From positions 62,001 through 126,000 of the forward strand of contig CBDCEM010000002.1 of NCBI GenBank assembly GCA_965215825.1: DNA of 64,000 bases, written 5' to 3'. The number at the start of each line of letters is the position of its first letter. The stretch's first letter is position 1. Both the position numbers and the translations under genes were made by a program. Source of the DNA: JAWPMT01 sp965215825 (lineage in GTDB: Bacteria; Bacteroidota; Bacteroidia; Cytophagales; Cyclobacteriaceae). The notes under the pieces are model-generated. The model was not told the origin of the DNA, did not search any database, and worked only from the letters and a program-made list of their open reading frames with translations. This document shows, in pieces, positions 8,853-16,861 of the stretch.

Positions 8853-9551
8853 ATGAACGTTTTCAAAAGAATGTTTAAAATGGGGGAAGCAGAGGCTCAT
8901 TCTGCCCTCGATAAATTGGAGAACCCCATCAAACTGACAGAACAAGGCATTAGAGATTTGAAAAAAGATCTGGATGACAGCCTTAAGGCACTTGCAGAGG
9001 TGAAAGCGATGGCTATCCGAGCGAAAAATGATGTGCAAACCAATATGTCAAAAGCTAAAGATTACGAAAGCAAGGCCATGCTATTGCTGAAGAAAGCTCA
9101 AGCTGGCGAAATGGAAGCTTCAGAAGCTGACCGATTGGCAACTGAGGCGCTCAGCAGAAAAGATGAATTCACTCAAGCCCTCACGCAATCGAAAAACGAG
9201 CAAGATCGTTTTGAGAAGAACGTAAGTCAGCTTGATGGCAAAGTCAAAAAGCTGAGAGCAGAAATCAGCAAGTACGAAAATGAATTGCGCACGTTGAAAG
9301 CGCGTGTAAAAGTGAGTGAAGCCACCGCAAAGGTGAACAAGCAGATGGCTCAAATTGACTCATCGAGTACCGTGAGTATGCTCGAAAGAATGAAAGACAA
9401 AGTAGCCCAACAAGAAGCGTTGGCTGAAGCTTATGGCGATATTGCCGGAGAGTCCAAATCACTCGATGATGAAATCGATAGTGCATTGGATGGCAGTGAT
9501 ACAAAAGCTTCGGATGACCTGGCGGCAATGAAAGCCAAACTAGGCATGTAA
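8853..9551 (+). CDS. pspA: PspA/IM30 family protein
   Basis: A 232-residue, almost fully helical protein with the PspA/Vipp1 pattern. It starts with an amphipathic segment (MNVFKRMFKMGEAEAHSALDKLENP) and the early IRDLKKDLDDSLKALAEVKA region, then long heptad-rich helices. This ESCRT-III-related family assembles on the inner membrane face to protect or remodel it. The usual pspF/pspBC partners are absent; instead the neighbours are YbjN-like, DUF4178, DUF350 and spermidine-synthase-like genes, a grouping known from other phyla. A long hairpin follows the stop codon and may reduce transcription into the downstream genes. Confidence 0.92.
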   Translation: MNVFKRMFKMGEAEAHSALDKLENPIKLTEQGIRDLKKDLDDSLKALAEVKAMAIRAKNDVQTNMSKAKDYESKAMLLLKKAQAGEMEASEADRLATEALSRKDEFTQALTQSKNEQDRFEKNVSQLDGKVKKLRAEISKYENELRTLKARVKVSEATAKVNKQMAQIDSSSTVSMLERMKDKVAQQEALAEAYGDIAGESKSLDDEIDSALDGSDTKASDDLAAMKAKLGM

Positions 9552-9563
9552 ATCAGACATAGT

Positions 9564-9645
9564 GTATTCCGAAGGAGTTTGAAAATCCCATTAAGAACTA
9601 GCGGATTTTAAGGTCAAAAACTCTCCTTCGGAATACTTTTCTTCT
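9564..9645 (+). terminator. Long hairpin after pspA (attenuator or partial terminator)
   Basis: Bases 9564-9577 (GTATTCCGAAGGAG) pair perfectly with 9623-9636. Inside the loop a second stem pairs 9582-9588 (AAAATCC) with 9603-9609. The outer stem is followed by TTTT and a pyrimidine-rich stretch. This structure sits between pspA and the downstream same-strand genes, so it may terminate part of the transcripts and set a high PspA to downstream ratio. Confidence 0.65.
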
Positions 9646-9665
9646 CAAATATTAATTCACAGAAC

Positions 9666-9818
9666 ATGATGGTCATGGACTCAATCAAATCAGTACTCAT
9701 CCTTGTGCTGGTGATATTTCTCTTTAGTATATTTTTTACCTTTTTATTTAAGGTTGGCATCATAGCTTTGTTGGTCCTTGGGATCATGTATCTTTATAAA
9801 AAGGTTACCGAAAAATAA
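9666..9818 (+). CDS. 50-residue membrane protein in the PspA operon
   Basis: A 50-residue frame beginning MMVMDSIKSV and ending MYLYKKVTEK, with two hydrophobic stretches at about residues 9-28 and 30-44 that meet at a single Lys-Val-Gly turn. A downstream ATG at 9669 is an alternative start. The stop is eight bases before the DUF4178 gene, matching the spacing of the other genes in this operon, which supports it being real. No family is recognised. It could be a small membrane partner comparable in position, not in sequence, to PspB or PspC. Confidence 0.6.
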   Translation: MMVMDSIKSVLILVLVIFLFSIFFTFLFKVGIIALLVLGIMYLYKKVTEK

Positions 9819-9826
9819 CTCTCCGA

Positions 9827-10366
9827 ATGTTTAACTTTTTCAAAAAGAAAAAAGAACCGACCTACGATGTTACCGATCTTAAGATCACTGATTTGGATGT
9901 TGGTTTCATTTTCGAATATGACCTGAAATCCTGGGTTGTTCGTGAAAAATACGAATATCAGTGGAATAACAACAATTTCTCGTACGAGTACAAAATTGAC
10001 AGTGGCGATGACGTTGCATTCCTCAGCGTTGAAGATGAAGGTATTTTGAAGTTGGCACTTTTCCGTCCGATGAAGATTAGGAAAATAGACGAAGATGTAG
10101 CTGATGAAATTGTGAAGAACGAAAAGGCACCCAGACAGATCCACTACAATAACGAGCAATACTTCCTGAATGCTGATACAGCGGGACATTTCCGAGAGTG
10201 CGGCAAAAAGAATGAAGACTGGGAAGAATTAATTTCGTTTGAATATCTCAATGAAGATGAGACTCACATCGTCTCCATTTCTCAATGGGATGAAGAAACC
10301 TTTGAAGCTTCGGAGGGAGTCGCAATAGAATCCTACCAAATTTCCAACATCATACCCGGCAGCTAA
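9827..10366 (+). CDS. DUF4178 domain-containing protein
   Basis: A 179-residue protein, apparently cytosolic, after a short basic start (MFNFFKKKKE). The body is rich in acidic and aromatic beta strands, with WVVREKYEYQW and SYEYKI near residues 35-55, and later a FEYLNEDETHIVSISQWDEE stretch, as expected for DUF4178. Proteins of this family repeatedly neighbour DUF350, PspA and spermidine-synthase-like genes in diverse bacteria, as they do here. The molecular role is unknown. It lies eight bases after the small membrane gene and five before the lipoprotein gene. Confidence 0.75.
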   Translation: MFNFFKKKKEPTYDVTDLKITDLDVGFIFEYDLKSWVVREKYEYQWNNNNFSYEYKIDSGDDVAFLSVEDEGILKLALFRPMKIRKIDEDVADEIVKNEKAPRQIHYNNEQYFLNADTAGHFRECGKKNEDWEELISFEYLNEDETHIVSISQWDEETFEASEGVAIESYQISNIIPGS

Positions 10367-10371
10367 CCATT

Positions 10372-11121
10372 ATGAACACCTTTACCATTTCCAGATTTTT
10401 TAAGTTTTTCAGCATTGCCCTGTTAGCATTCTTCTTATTCGGATGCGGGGGCGGCAGTAGTTACAAGAAAAGCCCCCTTGACGAACTCATCAGAGATCTT
10501 CCAGATGATGAAGTTTTCTCTATCATTCTTTATGATATGGATGTAAAAGGAAACTTCTTCGAGTCCTATTTCCATAAATACAAGATCATTCGAGGGTCAG
10601 ATCCCGACAACATCAGTGAGATAGAAACAGATTGGCATGAGATCGGCGAGAAGGAGTTCAAGGGTTATGTCAATGACATGGGAATGGAAATCGCAGCTCG
10701 TGATAGTACAGGAAAGTTGACAAAAAATGTAGCTCCTCCTGGATATAGCAATTATGTAGGCAATCCAAGGTACGGACATTGGAATAACAGTGGCGGATCA
10801 AGCTTCTGGGCTTTTTATGGCCAATACGCTTTTATGAGCAGCATGTTCAATATGATGACCTATCCTGCCCGTAGGTCCTACTATAATGACTGGAGAGGTA
10901 ACTATTACGGAAGCGGTAGAAGATATTACGGACCAACTTCAAGTGGTGGAAGATATTACGGAACCAATAGTTCATATAATCGATCTACCAATCCTTCTTC
11001 ATCGTGGAGCAGGAATACTTCCAGCTTCAAAAACAGAGTAGCCAGCAGGACAGGACGCACATCCAGCAACCGAAGTTCCAGCAGTAGTTCACGTTCTCGT
11101 GGAGGTGGTTTTGGCAAATAA
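10372..11121 (+). CDS. Lipoprotein with Tyr/Gly/Ser/Arg-rich tail
   Basis: A 249-residue protein with a lipoprotein signal (ALLAFFLFGC, Cys near residue 25). A folded region covers about residues 35-130. From about residue 165 on, the chain is low complexity, with repeated RRYYG / GRYYG units followed by a Ser/Arg-rich stretch ending SRGGGFGK. Its position between DUF4178 and DUF350 is where a DUF4247-type lipoprotein is found in some other phyla; I cannot show homology. The tail is likely disordered and could interact with the surface or with nucleic acid or polyanions (speculative). Confidence 0.75.
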   Translation: MNTFTISRFFKFFSIALLAFFLFGCGGGSSYKKSPLDELIRDLPDDEVFSIILYDMDVKGNFFESYFHKYKIIRGSDPDNISEIETDWHEIGEKEFKGYVNDMGMEIAARDSTGKLTKNVAPPGYSNYVGNPRYGHWNNSGGSSFWAFYGQYAFMSSMFNMMTYPARRSYYNDWRGNYYGSGRRYYGPTSSGGRYYGTNSSYNRSTNPSSSWSRNTSSFKNRVASRTGRTSSNRSSSSSSRSRGGGFGK

Positions 11122-11161
11122 GCTGTATTTTTAATTTACATCCCTAACCTAAATAGCACTT

Positions 11162-12022
11162 ATGGAAATCTTAGATGGCGTGCTGACCACAATCATTTAT
11201 GTATTGGCCAGCTTCGTTCTTTTCCTCCTTGGTAAGGTCACCTACCAATTGTTTCACCCCAAAGTAAAAGTGGGATGGGAATTGGTAGAAAATGATAACC
11301 TGGCATTCTCATTTGCCTATGTGGGTTATTACATCGGCCTGTTACTGGCCATTGGCAGCGCGGTACTCGGAGAGTCTGCAGGCCTCATTGAAGATTTGAT
11401 TAACATCGGGATATACGGCGCATTATCCATTATTCTTTTAAATATTTCCCTGATCATTAACGACAAATTGATCTTCTCTAAGTTCGATATGAAGCAGGAG
11501 ATCCTGAAAGACAAGAATCTCGGAACAGGAATTATCGAAGGGGCAAATGCTATTGCTACGGGTCTAATTGTTTTGGGGGCGATACACGGGGAAGGATACG
11601 GAGCAGGTGGACCAATCGTTACCGCCCTTCTTTATTGGTTACTGGGGCAAGGAATCTTATTTATCACGACGATTGTTTACAATCTCATTACACCTTACGA
11701 CATTCACGATCACATTGAAAAAGGCAATGTAGCTGTAGGGGTAGGGTATGCTGGTGCAATCATTGCGATCGCCAACCTTATTCGTTTTGCCTTGATGCAT
11801 GATTTTGAGGATTGGACTGTCACATTGATGGATGTGGCGGTAGACACAAGTATCGGTCTCTTATTTTTACCTATAGCAAGATTCCTTACGGATAAGATTC
11901 TTTTACCAGGCCAAAAGTTGACCGACGAAATCGTAAATCAGGAACACCCCAACATTGGCGCTGCAGTCATCGAGGCGTTTGCCTATATTGGTGGCTCCAT
12001 GCTCATTGTCTGGTCGCTGTAA
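11162..12022 (+). CDS. DUF350 family integral membrane protein
   Basis: A 286-residue hydrophobic protein with roughly eight membrane segments, arranged as two DUF350 units. Each unit shows a YxGxxxA-type small-residue pattern: FAYVGYYIGLLLAIGSAV near residue 50 and VGVGYAGAIIAIANLIRF near residue 195. DUF350 (YjfL-like) proteins are inner-membrane proteins of unknown function that accompany PspA homologues and polyamine-synthase-like enzymes. It follows the lipoprotein gene by 40 bases and precedes the spermidine-synthase-like gene by 30, so one transcript is likely. Confidence 0.88.
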   Translation: MEILDGVLTTIIYVLASFVLFLLGKVTYQLFHPKVKVGWELVENDNLAFSFAYVGYYIGLLLAIGSAVLGESAGLIEDLINIGIYGALSIILLNISLIINDKLIFSKFDMKQEILKDKNLGTGIIEGANAIATGLIVLGAIHGEGYGAGGPIVTALLYWLLGQGILFITTIVYNLITPYDIHDHIEKGNVAVGVGYAGAIIAIANLIRFALMHDFEDWTVTLMDVAVDTSIGLLFLPIARFLTDKILLPGQKLTDEIVNQEHPNIGAAVIEAFAYIGGSMLIVWSL

Positions 12023-12052
12023 TAGGACATAGGGAGTCTTTCTCCTGATGGC

Positions 12053-13588
12053 ATGAAATACACTTCTACCCTCCTGAAGGCTGCACTATTTGCCACAGGA
12101 TTAGCAGGCATTGTATCGGAGTACACCTTATCTACGCTTGCTACCTACTTCCTGGGGGATTCGGTCTTTCAATTCACGATGATCGTGTCAACCATGCTTT
12201 TTTCCATGGGCTTGGGTAGTAGAATCAGCAAAAGATTTGAAACCAATCTTATCGAGAAGTTCGTGTGGATTGAATTCGGGCTTTCTGTCATTGCCTCCAA
12301 TGTAACCATCATCGTCTACACCTTCTTCGCTATCTACAATGATCCTACCGCTATTATCTACTTGCTTAGCATAAGTGTTGGATTATTAATAGGTATGGAA
12401 ATACCGTTGGTAATCCGCCTTAATGAGCAATTCCAAAGCCTTCGCGTTAACATCTCTTCTGCCATGGAAAACGACTACTATGGTAGCCTGGCAGGTGGGA
12501 TATTCTTTGCATTTGTGGGACTGCCCCATCTCGGACTCACTTATACACCTGTGATCCTGGGTGCTGTCAATTTTTCTGTTGCCCTGACTGTAATTTTTGT
12601 GATTTGGAAAGAATTGCCACAACAAAAGCGCAGCAGGATGCTTGGCTACGTGGCAGCAGTCATACTCCTGCTCTTATCTTCTGCGTTTTTATCGAAGGCG
12701 GTGGTAAACTGGGGAGATCGGGTTAGGTACAACGACCGGGTCGTTTACAGCGAGCAAAGCAAGTACCAAAAAATTGTCCTGACCTATTCCGGGGATGATT
12801 ACTGGTTTTTCCTCAATGGACACCAACAATTGAGTACAGCAGATGAAGCTCTGTATCATGAACCACTGGTACACCCCATTATGCACTTGCACGATAAACC
12901 CAAAAGTATCCTGGTTCTTGGGGGTGGTGATGGAGTTGCCGTTCGAGAATTACTGAAGTATCCCGCTCTGGAAAAAATCGTGCTCGTTGATCTGGACCCA
13001 CGAGTTACGTTATTAGCTCAAAGTCATCCTATTTTGCTTGGCATCAATGAAAATGCCTTAAATCACCCACTGGTTGACGTCATTAACCAGGATGGGTTTA
13101 CCTATTTAGAAAGTGCTAAAGGACAGTATGATGTAATTATTGCTGATTTTCCAGATCCTCGCACGGTCGACCTTGGCAGACTATACAGTCAAGAGTTTTA
13201 CTGGCTTTGTAAACAGGCACTTAAAGTAGGGGGCCTGATGATCACACAGGCAGGAAGCCCCTACTATGCCCAACAAGCTTTTGAGTGCATCGAACTTACC
13301 ATGGCAAAAGCTGGCTTCACTACCCTTCCATTGCACAATCAGGTACCAACACTTGGCGAATGGGGCTGGGTCATTGGGAGCAAAGCAAAGAGCAACGACC
13401 TGAAAGAGAACCTTCAAAAACAAGAATTAAAAGTGTCGACTCAGTGGCTAAACAAAGAAGCTCTCACCTTGCTCTCAACTTTCGGAAAACAAGTTTTCAA
13501 AAAACAATACAACAAGGTCAAACCCAATCGCATTCATGATCCCGTACTTTACAGGTATTACCTCGCAGGTAATTGGGACCTCTACTAA
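12053..13588 (+). CDS. Membrane-fused spermidine-synthase-like aminopropyltransferase
   Basis: A 511-residue fusion. The first 220 residues contain about seven membrane segments; the remainder is a spermidine synthase-like Rossmann domain with the cofactor motif VLGGGDGVAVRELL (about residue 284), the VDLDPR acidic strand end and IIADFPDPR. Soluble relatives transfer aminopropyl from decarboxylated S-adenosylmethionine to putrescine. The membrane-fused form belongs to a less characterised branch found with DUF350, DUF4178 and PspA. No AdoMet decarboxylase is visible in the window. It may modify a membrane-proximal substrate rather than make free spermidine (inference). Confidence 0.85.
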   Translation: MKYTSTLLKAALFATGLAGIVSEYTLSTLATYFLGDSVFQFTMIVSTMLFSMGLGSRISKRFETNLIEKFVWIEFGLSVIASNVTIIVYTFFAIYNDPTAIIYLLSISVGLLIGMEIPLVIRLNEQFQSLRVNISSAMENDYYGSLAGGIFFAFVGLPHLGLTYTPVILGAVNFSVALTVIFVIWKELPQQKRSRMLGYVAAVILLLLSSAFLSKAVVNWGDRVRYNDRVVYSEQSKYQKIVLTYSGDDYWFFLNGHQQLSTADEALYHEPLVHPIMHLHDKPKSILVLGGGDGVAVRELLKYPALEKIVLVDLDPRVTLLAQSHPILLGINENALNHPLVDVINQDGFTYLESAKGQYDVIIADFPDPRTVDLGRLYSQEFYWLCKQALKVGGLMITQAGSPYYAQQAFECIELTMAKAGFTTLPLHNQVPTLGEWGWVIGSKAKSNDLKENLQKQELKVSTQWLNKEALTLLSTFGKQVFKKQYNKVKPNRIHDPVLYRYYLAGNWDLY

Positions 13589-13680
13589 AATCGTTCAAAT
13601 CAATAGCCTCATTTAGGCGATACTATTGTAGAATTAAATAATGTTCAATTACTTCGCGGTTAATTCAAGAAACCAATTTT

Positions 13681-14286
13681 ATGCGCCGTTTCTCATTTCA
13701 ACTCGTGCTCGCTCTGGCAATGATTTTTGCGAACAATTTGTCTAAAGCTCAAGATCAGGAGCCGGTTACCCTCGATGAAAAGTTCACTCACCTCAATGCA
13801 ACTAGCGAAACTTATGAGCAGTTCAAAGTCGTCACTACCACACGACTAAATGACTTCTGGAAAGAAGTGATGGACACGCTTCAAACGCAAAAAGGGGAGA
13901 TAGTCCAGCTGGACAATCTATCTGCAGACAGGAAAGTTGAAGCAGAGCAGCTACAATCCAAAATAGATGGAATTAGCGCAGAACTGGAGAAAGCACAAAG
14001 TAACACAACGACCATTTCCTTCCTCGGAGCGGATATTCAAAAGTCCACTTACCATGTGGTAGTATGGGCCATTATCGTGGTTTTGTTAGCGCTTAGCGTG
14101 GTTATTTGGTGGACCAGCAAATCAGGCTCTTCTACAGCCAAGCAAGCAAAAGAGGAGTACACAGCTTTAAGTGATGAACTAGAAGTTACTAGAAACAAAG
14201 CTCGTGAAAGTCAAATAAAGTTGAAGCGAGAGCTGCAAACAGCTCTTAATCAACTAGAGGAATTGAAACGAAGGCCTAATTCCTAA
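13681..14286 (+). CDS. Coiled-coil single-pass membrane protein
   Basis: A 201-residue protein with an N-terminal signal (about residues 1-23), a helical periplasmic part, a membrane segment near residues 121-143 (VVVWAIIVVLLALSVVIWW) and a cytosolic coiled coil rich in Glu, Lys and Arg. This layout recurs in Bacteroidota, where homologues are frequently labelled tRNA (guanine-N1)-methyltransferase. No methyltransferase motif is present, so that label appears to be an annotation artefact. It lies 92 bases after the PspA-type operon and may or may not belong to it. The function is unknown. Confidence 0.75.
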   Translation: MRRFSFQLVLALAMIFANNLSKAQDQEPVTLDEKFTHLNATSETYEQFKVVTTTRLNDFWKEVMDTLQTQKGEIVQLDNLSADRKVEAEQLQSKIDGISAELEKAQSNTTTISFLGADIQKSTYHVVVWAIIVVLLALSVVIWWTSKSGSSTAKQAKEEYTALSDELEVTRNKARESQIKLKRELQTALNQLEELKRRPNS

Positions 14287-14296
14287 GCAATTAGGC
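14274..14296. terminator. Small hairpin at convergent gene ends
   Basis: The eight-base arms GCCTAATT (14274-14281) and AATTAGGC (14289-14296) flank a seven-base loop, spanning the stop codon of the coiled-coil gene and lying just outside the convergent oxidoreductase gene. There is no T-run on either side, so its role as a terminator is uncertain. Confidence 0.3.
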
Positions 14297-15772
14297 TTGC
14301 AATCCAGAGTCCAGAGCATCGTATAACAACGGCAAACGGCCGGTATCTACCCCTGCGTAGGACAAAATCGTGGATGAGGTTTTCTTCTGAAATAGGTATC
14401 CCGGCTTTGGAATAGGCATGGCATGCCCCATTACCTTAATGAAAGCTTGTTTCACGTGAAGCTTAGACCCAAGAAATTCCTCTACCTTCCCCAAGGTCTC
14501 GGAAACAATTCGATCTTTATTTTCTGGGATGGTCTTCAATACCTTCCGATCTTCAGGTTTTAGGCAATAGTAAGCTGTCAAAACACGATGTGCGGCTAAA
14601 CTTCCCCGATCCTGGACACTGCTATCGATGAAACCCAGGAATGATGGATCTTCTCCTAAATATTCATTTTGCCAAAACCCGTATTGACCCGGCTGTTGGT
14701 CCGTGATCAGGTTGACGACCATCCAGGGCGCATAGTCATTGTCTGAAAAAAGTGAGTACTCCTCTGGAAAAACATACTTTAAAGCATGCTTTTGCCCCGC
14801 ATAAATGACCCTATCTGCCTGATAAACCTGGACAACCTTTTGCCCAATGTCCAGCACTTCAACATTGAAGCCGGTCGACGTTTTTTCTATTTTGGATACT
14901 AAATGTTTTTTGAAAAGTTGGCTGTCCTCTAACTGTAAGACCATCTTACGTACAAAGTAGTCGTTGCCCATGGGCGGGGAAAACAATGAAACAGGTTCAC
15001 GGTAGTAAGGCCGACACATGAAATAATGGATACCCGCAAGTGCAGAAACCTGATCAGCGGTTCCACCATAATCATCCATCATGTGGTAGTCAAGATACCT
15101 TTTGAAAGCAGAATCAACTTCCATTTTATCAGACAGAAAGCTGATAAAGGTTTGTTCATCCAAATAAGATAATCCCGGCCTGATCAAGCGAGTGGGAAGT
15201 TTCATTTCTCCTAAAAAAGGACTGATGATCTCCAGGAATCGCTGTTTCTCAGGTCCTTCAGGCATGACATCCGAACGGATTTTACCTTCCTGAAAACATT
15301 GCTGCCTTCTTGTTGCTGGAATCAAATGTTGACGATCCACGAACGACCATGATTTTTTCCAGGACTGATATTCTATGGTTCCAATTTGCTCGAGTAATTG
15401 TAGTACCTCCTCACCGTAATATTCCGGATAATCAAGGTCATAATGTGCTCCCTGACAAATATTGATACCCTCAAAAGGTTGGCTGGAAGCTGTACCGCCA
15501 AGGCGGTCCGATAGCTCAAACAGTCGGAAATTCTCGGCACGGTACTTCCAGGCAGCTGCTAATCCCGCAACACCTCCGCCGGCAATAATCAAAGGAACAG
15601 ATTCTGCCTGTTTGCGAGTCCACTGCTGGCTTTCAAACATTAAATGACCCGTGTGATGATCCGAATGAACAGTAATCGGATAATTCGTTTGAGTACTCCA
15701 ATTGCATTGTTGCAACCAAAAAGGCAAGGAACTTCCCAGCATTGCATTCCGTACAAAATTCCTTCTTTTCAT
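14291..15772 (-). CDS. NAD(P)/FAD-dependent oxidoreductase, exported
   Basis: A 493-residue protein from the ATG at 15772. This start places a twin-arginine-like signal (MKRRNFVRNAMLGSSLPF) at the N terminus; an in-frame ATG 42 bases upstream would precede it and is less likely. A dinucleotide-binding motif follows (IIAGGGVAGLAAAW, then FELSDRLGGTASS), as in amine oxidase / phytoene desaturase-type flavoproteins. The substrate is unknown. It is divergent from the rluA-type gene with 80 bases between the starts, so both promoters must lie in that short gap. Confidence 0.85.
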   Translation of the reverse strand: MKRRNFVRNAMLGSSLPFWLQQCNWSTQTNYPITVHSDHHTGHLMFESQQWTRKQAESVPLIIAGGGVAGLAAAWKYRAENFRLFELSDRLGGTASSQPFEGINICQGAHYDLDYPEYYGEEVLQLLEQIGTIEYQSWKKSWSFVDRQHLIPATRRQQCFQEGKIRSDVMPEGPEKQRFLEIISPFLGEMKLPTRLIRPGLSYLDEQTFISFLSDKMEVDSAFKRYLDYHMMDDYGGTADQVSALAGIHYFMCRPYYREPVSLFSPPMGNDYFVRKMVLQLEDSQLFKKHLVSKIEKTSTGFNVEVLDIGQKVVQVYQADRVIYAGQKHALKYVFPEEYSLFSDNDYAPWMVVNLITDQQPGQYGFWQNEYLGEDPSFLGFIDSSVQDRGSLAAHRVLTAYYCLKPEDRKVLKTIPENKDRIVSETLGKVEEFLGSKLHVKQAFIKVMGHAMPIPKPGYLFQKKTSSTILSYAGVDTGRLPLLYDALDSGLQA

Positions 15773-15852
15773 TAGTGGGGTTAAAGATAATATACGGGTC
15801 AAGAAGCTCTGCACTTCTGTTAGTGAAGGAAATCCATATTTTTGCGAAATTC

Positions 15853-16563
15853 ATGAAATACCAAGACATTTCTGAGCCTCAGGTCATTTTTGAAGACAAT
15901 CACCTACTGATCGTCAATAAGCCACCTGGATGGTTGGTTCAGGGGGACAAAACCGGAGATACTACCCTTACTGATTGGGGGCGATCCTACATCAAAGAGA
16001 AGTACCTAAAGCCTGGGGAAGTGTATTTACATCCGGTCCACCGCCTGGACAGGCCGGTCGGAGGATTAGTGACATTTGCAAGGACCTCCAAGGCTTCTGA
16101 AAGGCTAAATCGCCTGTTCAGAGAAGACAAAGTGGACAAAGCCTACCTCGCAATTGTTCAGGGAATACCAACTGAACCCGAAGGCAAATTGATCCATTGG
16201 CTCATTAAGGATGGAAGCAAAAACCGGGTAAGGGCTTATGGAAAAGAGGTGAAGGGGTCCAAAAGAGCTGAATTGACATATGAATTGATGTTAGTGGATA
16301 AAAACCGGGCTTTACTGATGGTGAGACCTAAAACAGGCAGGCCCCATCAAATCCGGGTGCAGCTCTCAAGCATAAAATGCCCGATAATCGGTGACCTTAG
16401 GTACGGGACAGGGGATCCCAACAAGGACAAGAGCATTTCGCTGCATGCTTTTCAATTAAGCTTTGTTCATCCTGTTCGAAAAGAACCTTTACAATTAACT
16501 TGCGCTCCCAAAGGCCCAAGCTGGACCTTATTTCAAAATAAAATCGATGAGTTGGATCAATAA
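15853..16563 (+). CDS. RluA family RNA pseudouridine synthase
   Basis: A 236-residue protein from the ATG at 15853; a longer in-frame start would run into the divergent gene. It shows the RluA catalytic motif HRLDRPVGG with the catalytic Asp near residue 66, the early IVNKPPGWLVQ segment and the late GRPHQIRVQLSS segment. These enzymes isomerise uridine to pseudouridine in rRNA or tRNA; the exact site cannot be assigned. There is no S4 domain, so it is a short-type member. It overlaps the next gene by 17 bases and heads an operon with DUF6787, pabB and pabC. Confidence 0.9.
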   Translation: MKYQDISEPQVIFEDNHLLIVNKPPGWLVQGDKTGDTTLTDWGRSYIKEKYLKPGEVYLHPVHRLDRPVGGLVTFARTSKASERLNRLFREDKVDKAYLAIVQGIPTEPEGKLIHWLIKDGSKNRVRAYGKEVKGSKRAELTYELMLVDKNRALLMVRPKTGRPHQIRVQLSSIKCPIIGDLRYGTGDPNKDKSISLHAFQLSFVHPVRKEPLQLTCAPKGPSWTLFQNKIDELDQ

Positions 16564-16861
16564 ACTTCAGGATAGATGGGGATTGAAAAGCTTTTGGCAA
16601 GTCATTATAATCTTGATTGTATTTGCCTGTACTGGCTTCACGGTATTACTCATTAAGCCTGTTGTGACCAACTATGTAACCGATAATGGCCAAACCAATG
16701 AATGGTTCAAAATCGTCTATTGGTTACTTATTTTCCCATTTTACAATGTGATCCTGCTTACCTATGGTTTCATTTTTGGGCAGTTTGAGTTTTTCTGGGC
16801 TTATGAAAAAAAGATGATGAATCGCTTCAGACGAAAAAAGAATGATACGCCTTCGCAATGA
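16547..16861 (+). CDS. DUF6787-like small membrane protein
   Basis: A 104-residue protein with an amphipathic start (MSWINKLQDRWGLKSFWQ), two membrane segments at about residues 18-38 and 59-81, and a basic tail with FFWAYEKKMMNRFRRKK. This pattern fits the Bacteroidota DUF6787 family, which is sometimes mislabelled as prolipoprotein diacylglyceryl transferase. It overlaps the preceding gene by 17 bases and the following pabB by 20, so it is translated as part of the same compact operon. The function is unknown. Confidence 0.7.
   Translation: MSWINKLQDRWGLKSFWQVIIILIVFACTGFTVLLIKPVVTNYVTDNGQTNEWFKIVYWLLIFPFYNVILLTYGFIFGQFEFFWAYEKKMMNRFRRKKNDTPSQ

Noticed and set aside
13681..14286. Possible tRNA (guanine-N1)-methyltransferase label for the coiled-coil protein
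   Set aside because: No SPOUT or other methyltransferase motif; the protein is a signal/coiled-coil/membrane helix/coiled-coil protein, so that common label is not adopted.
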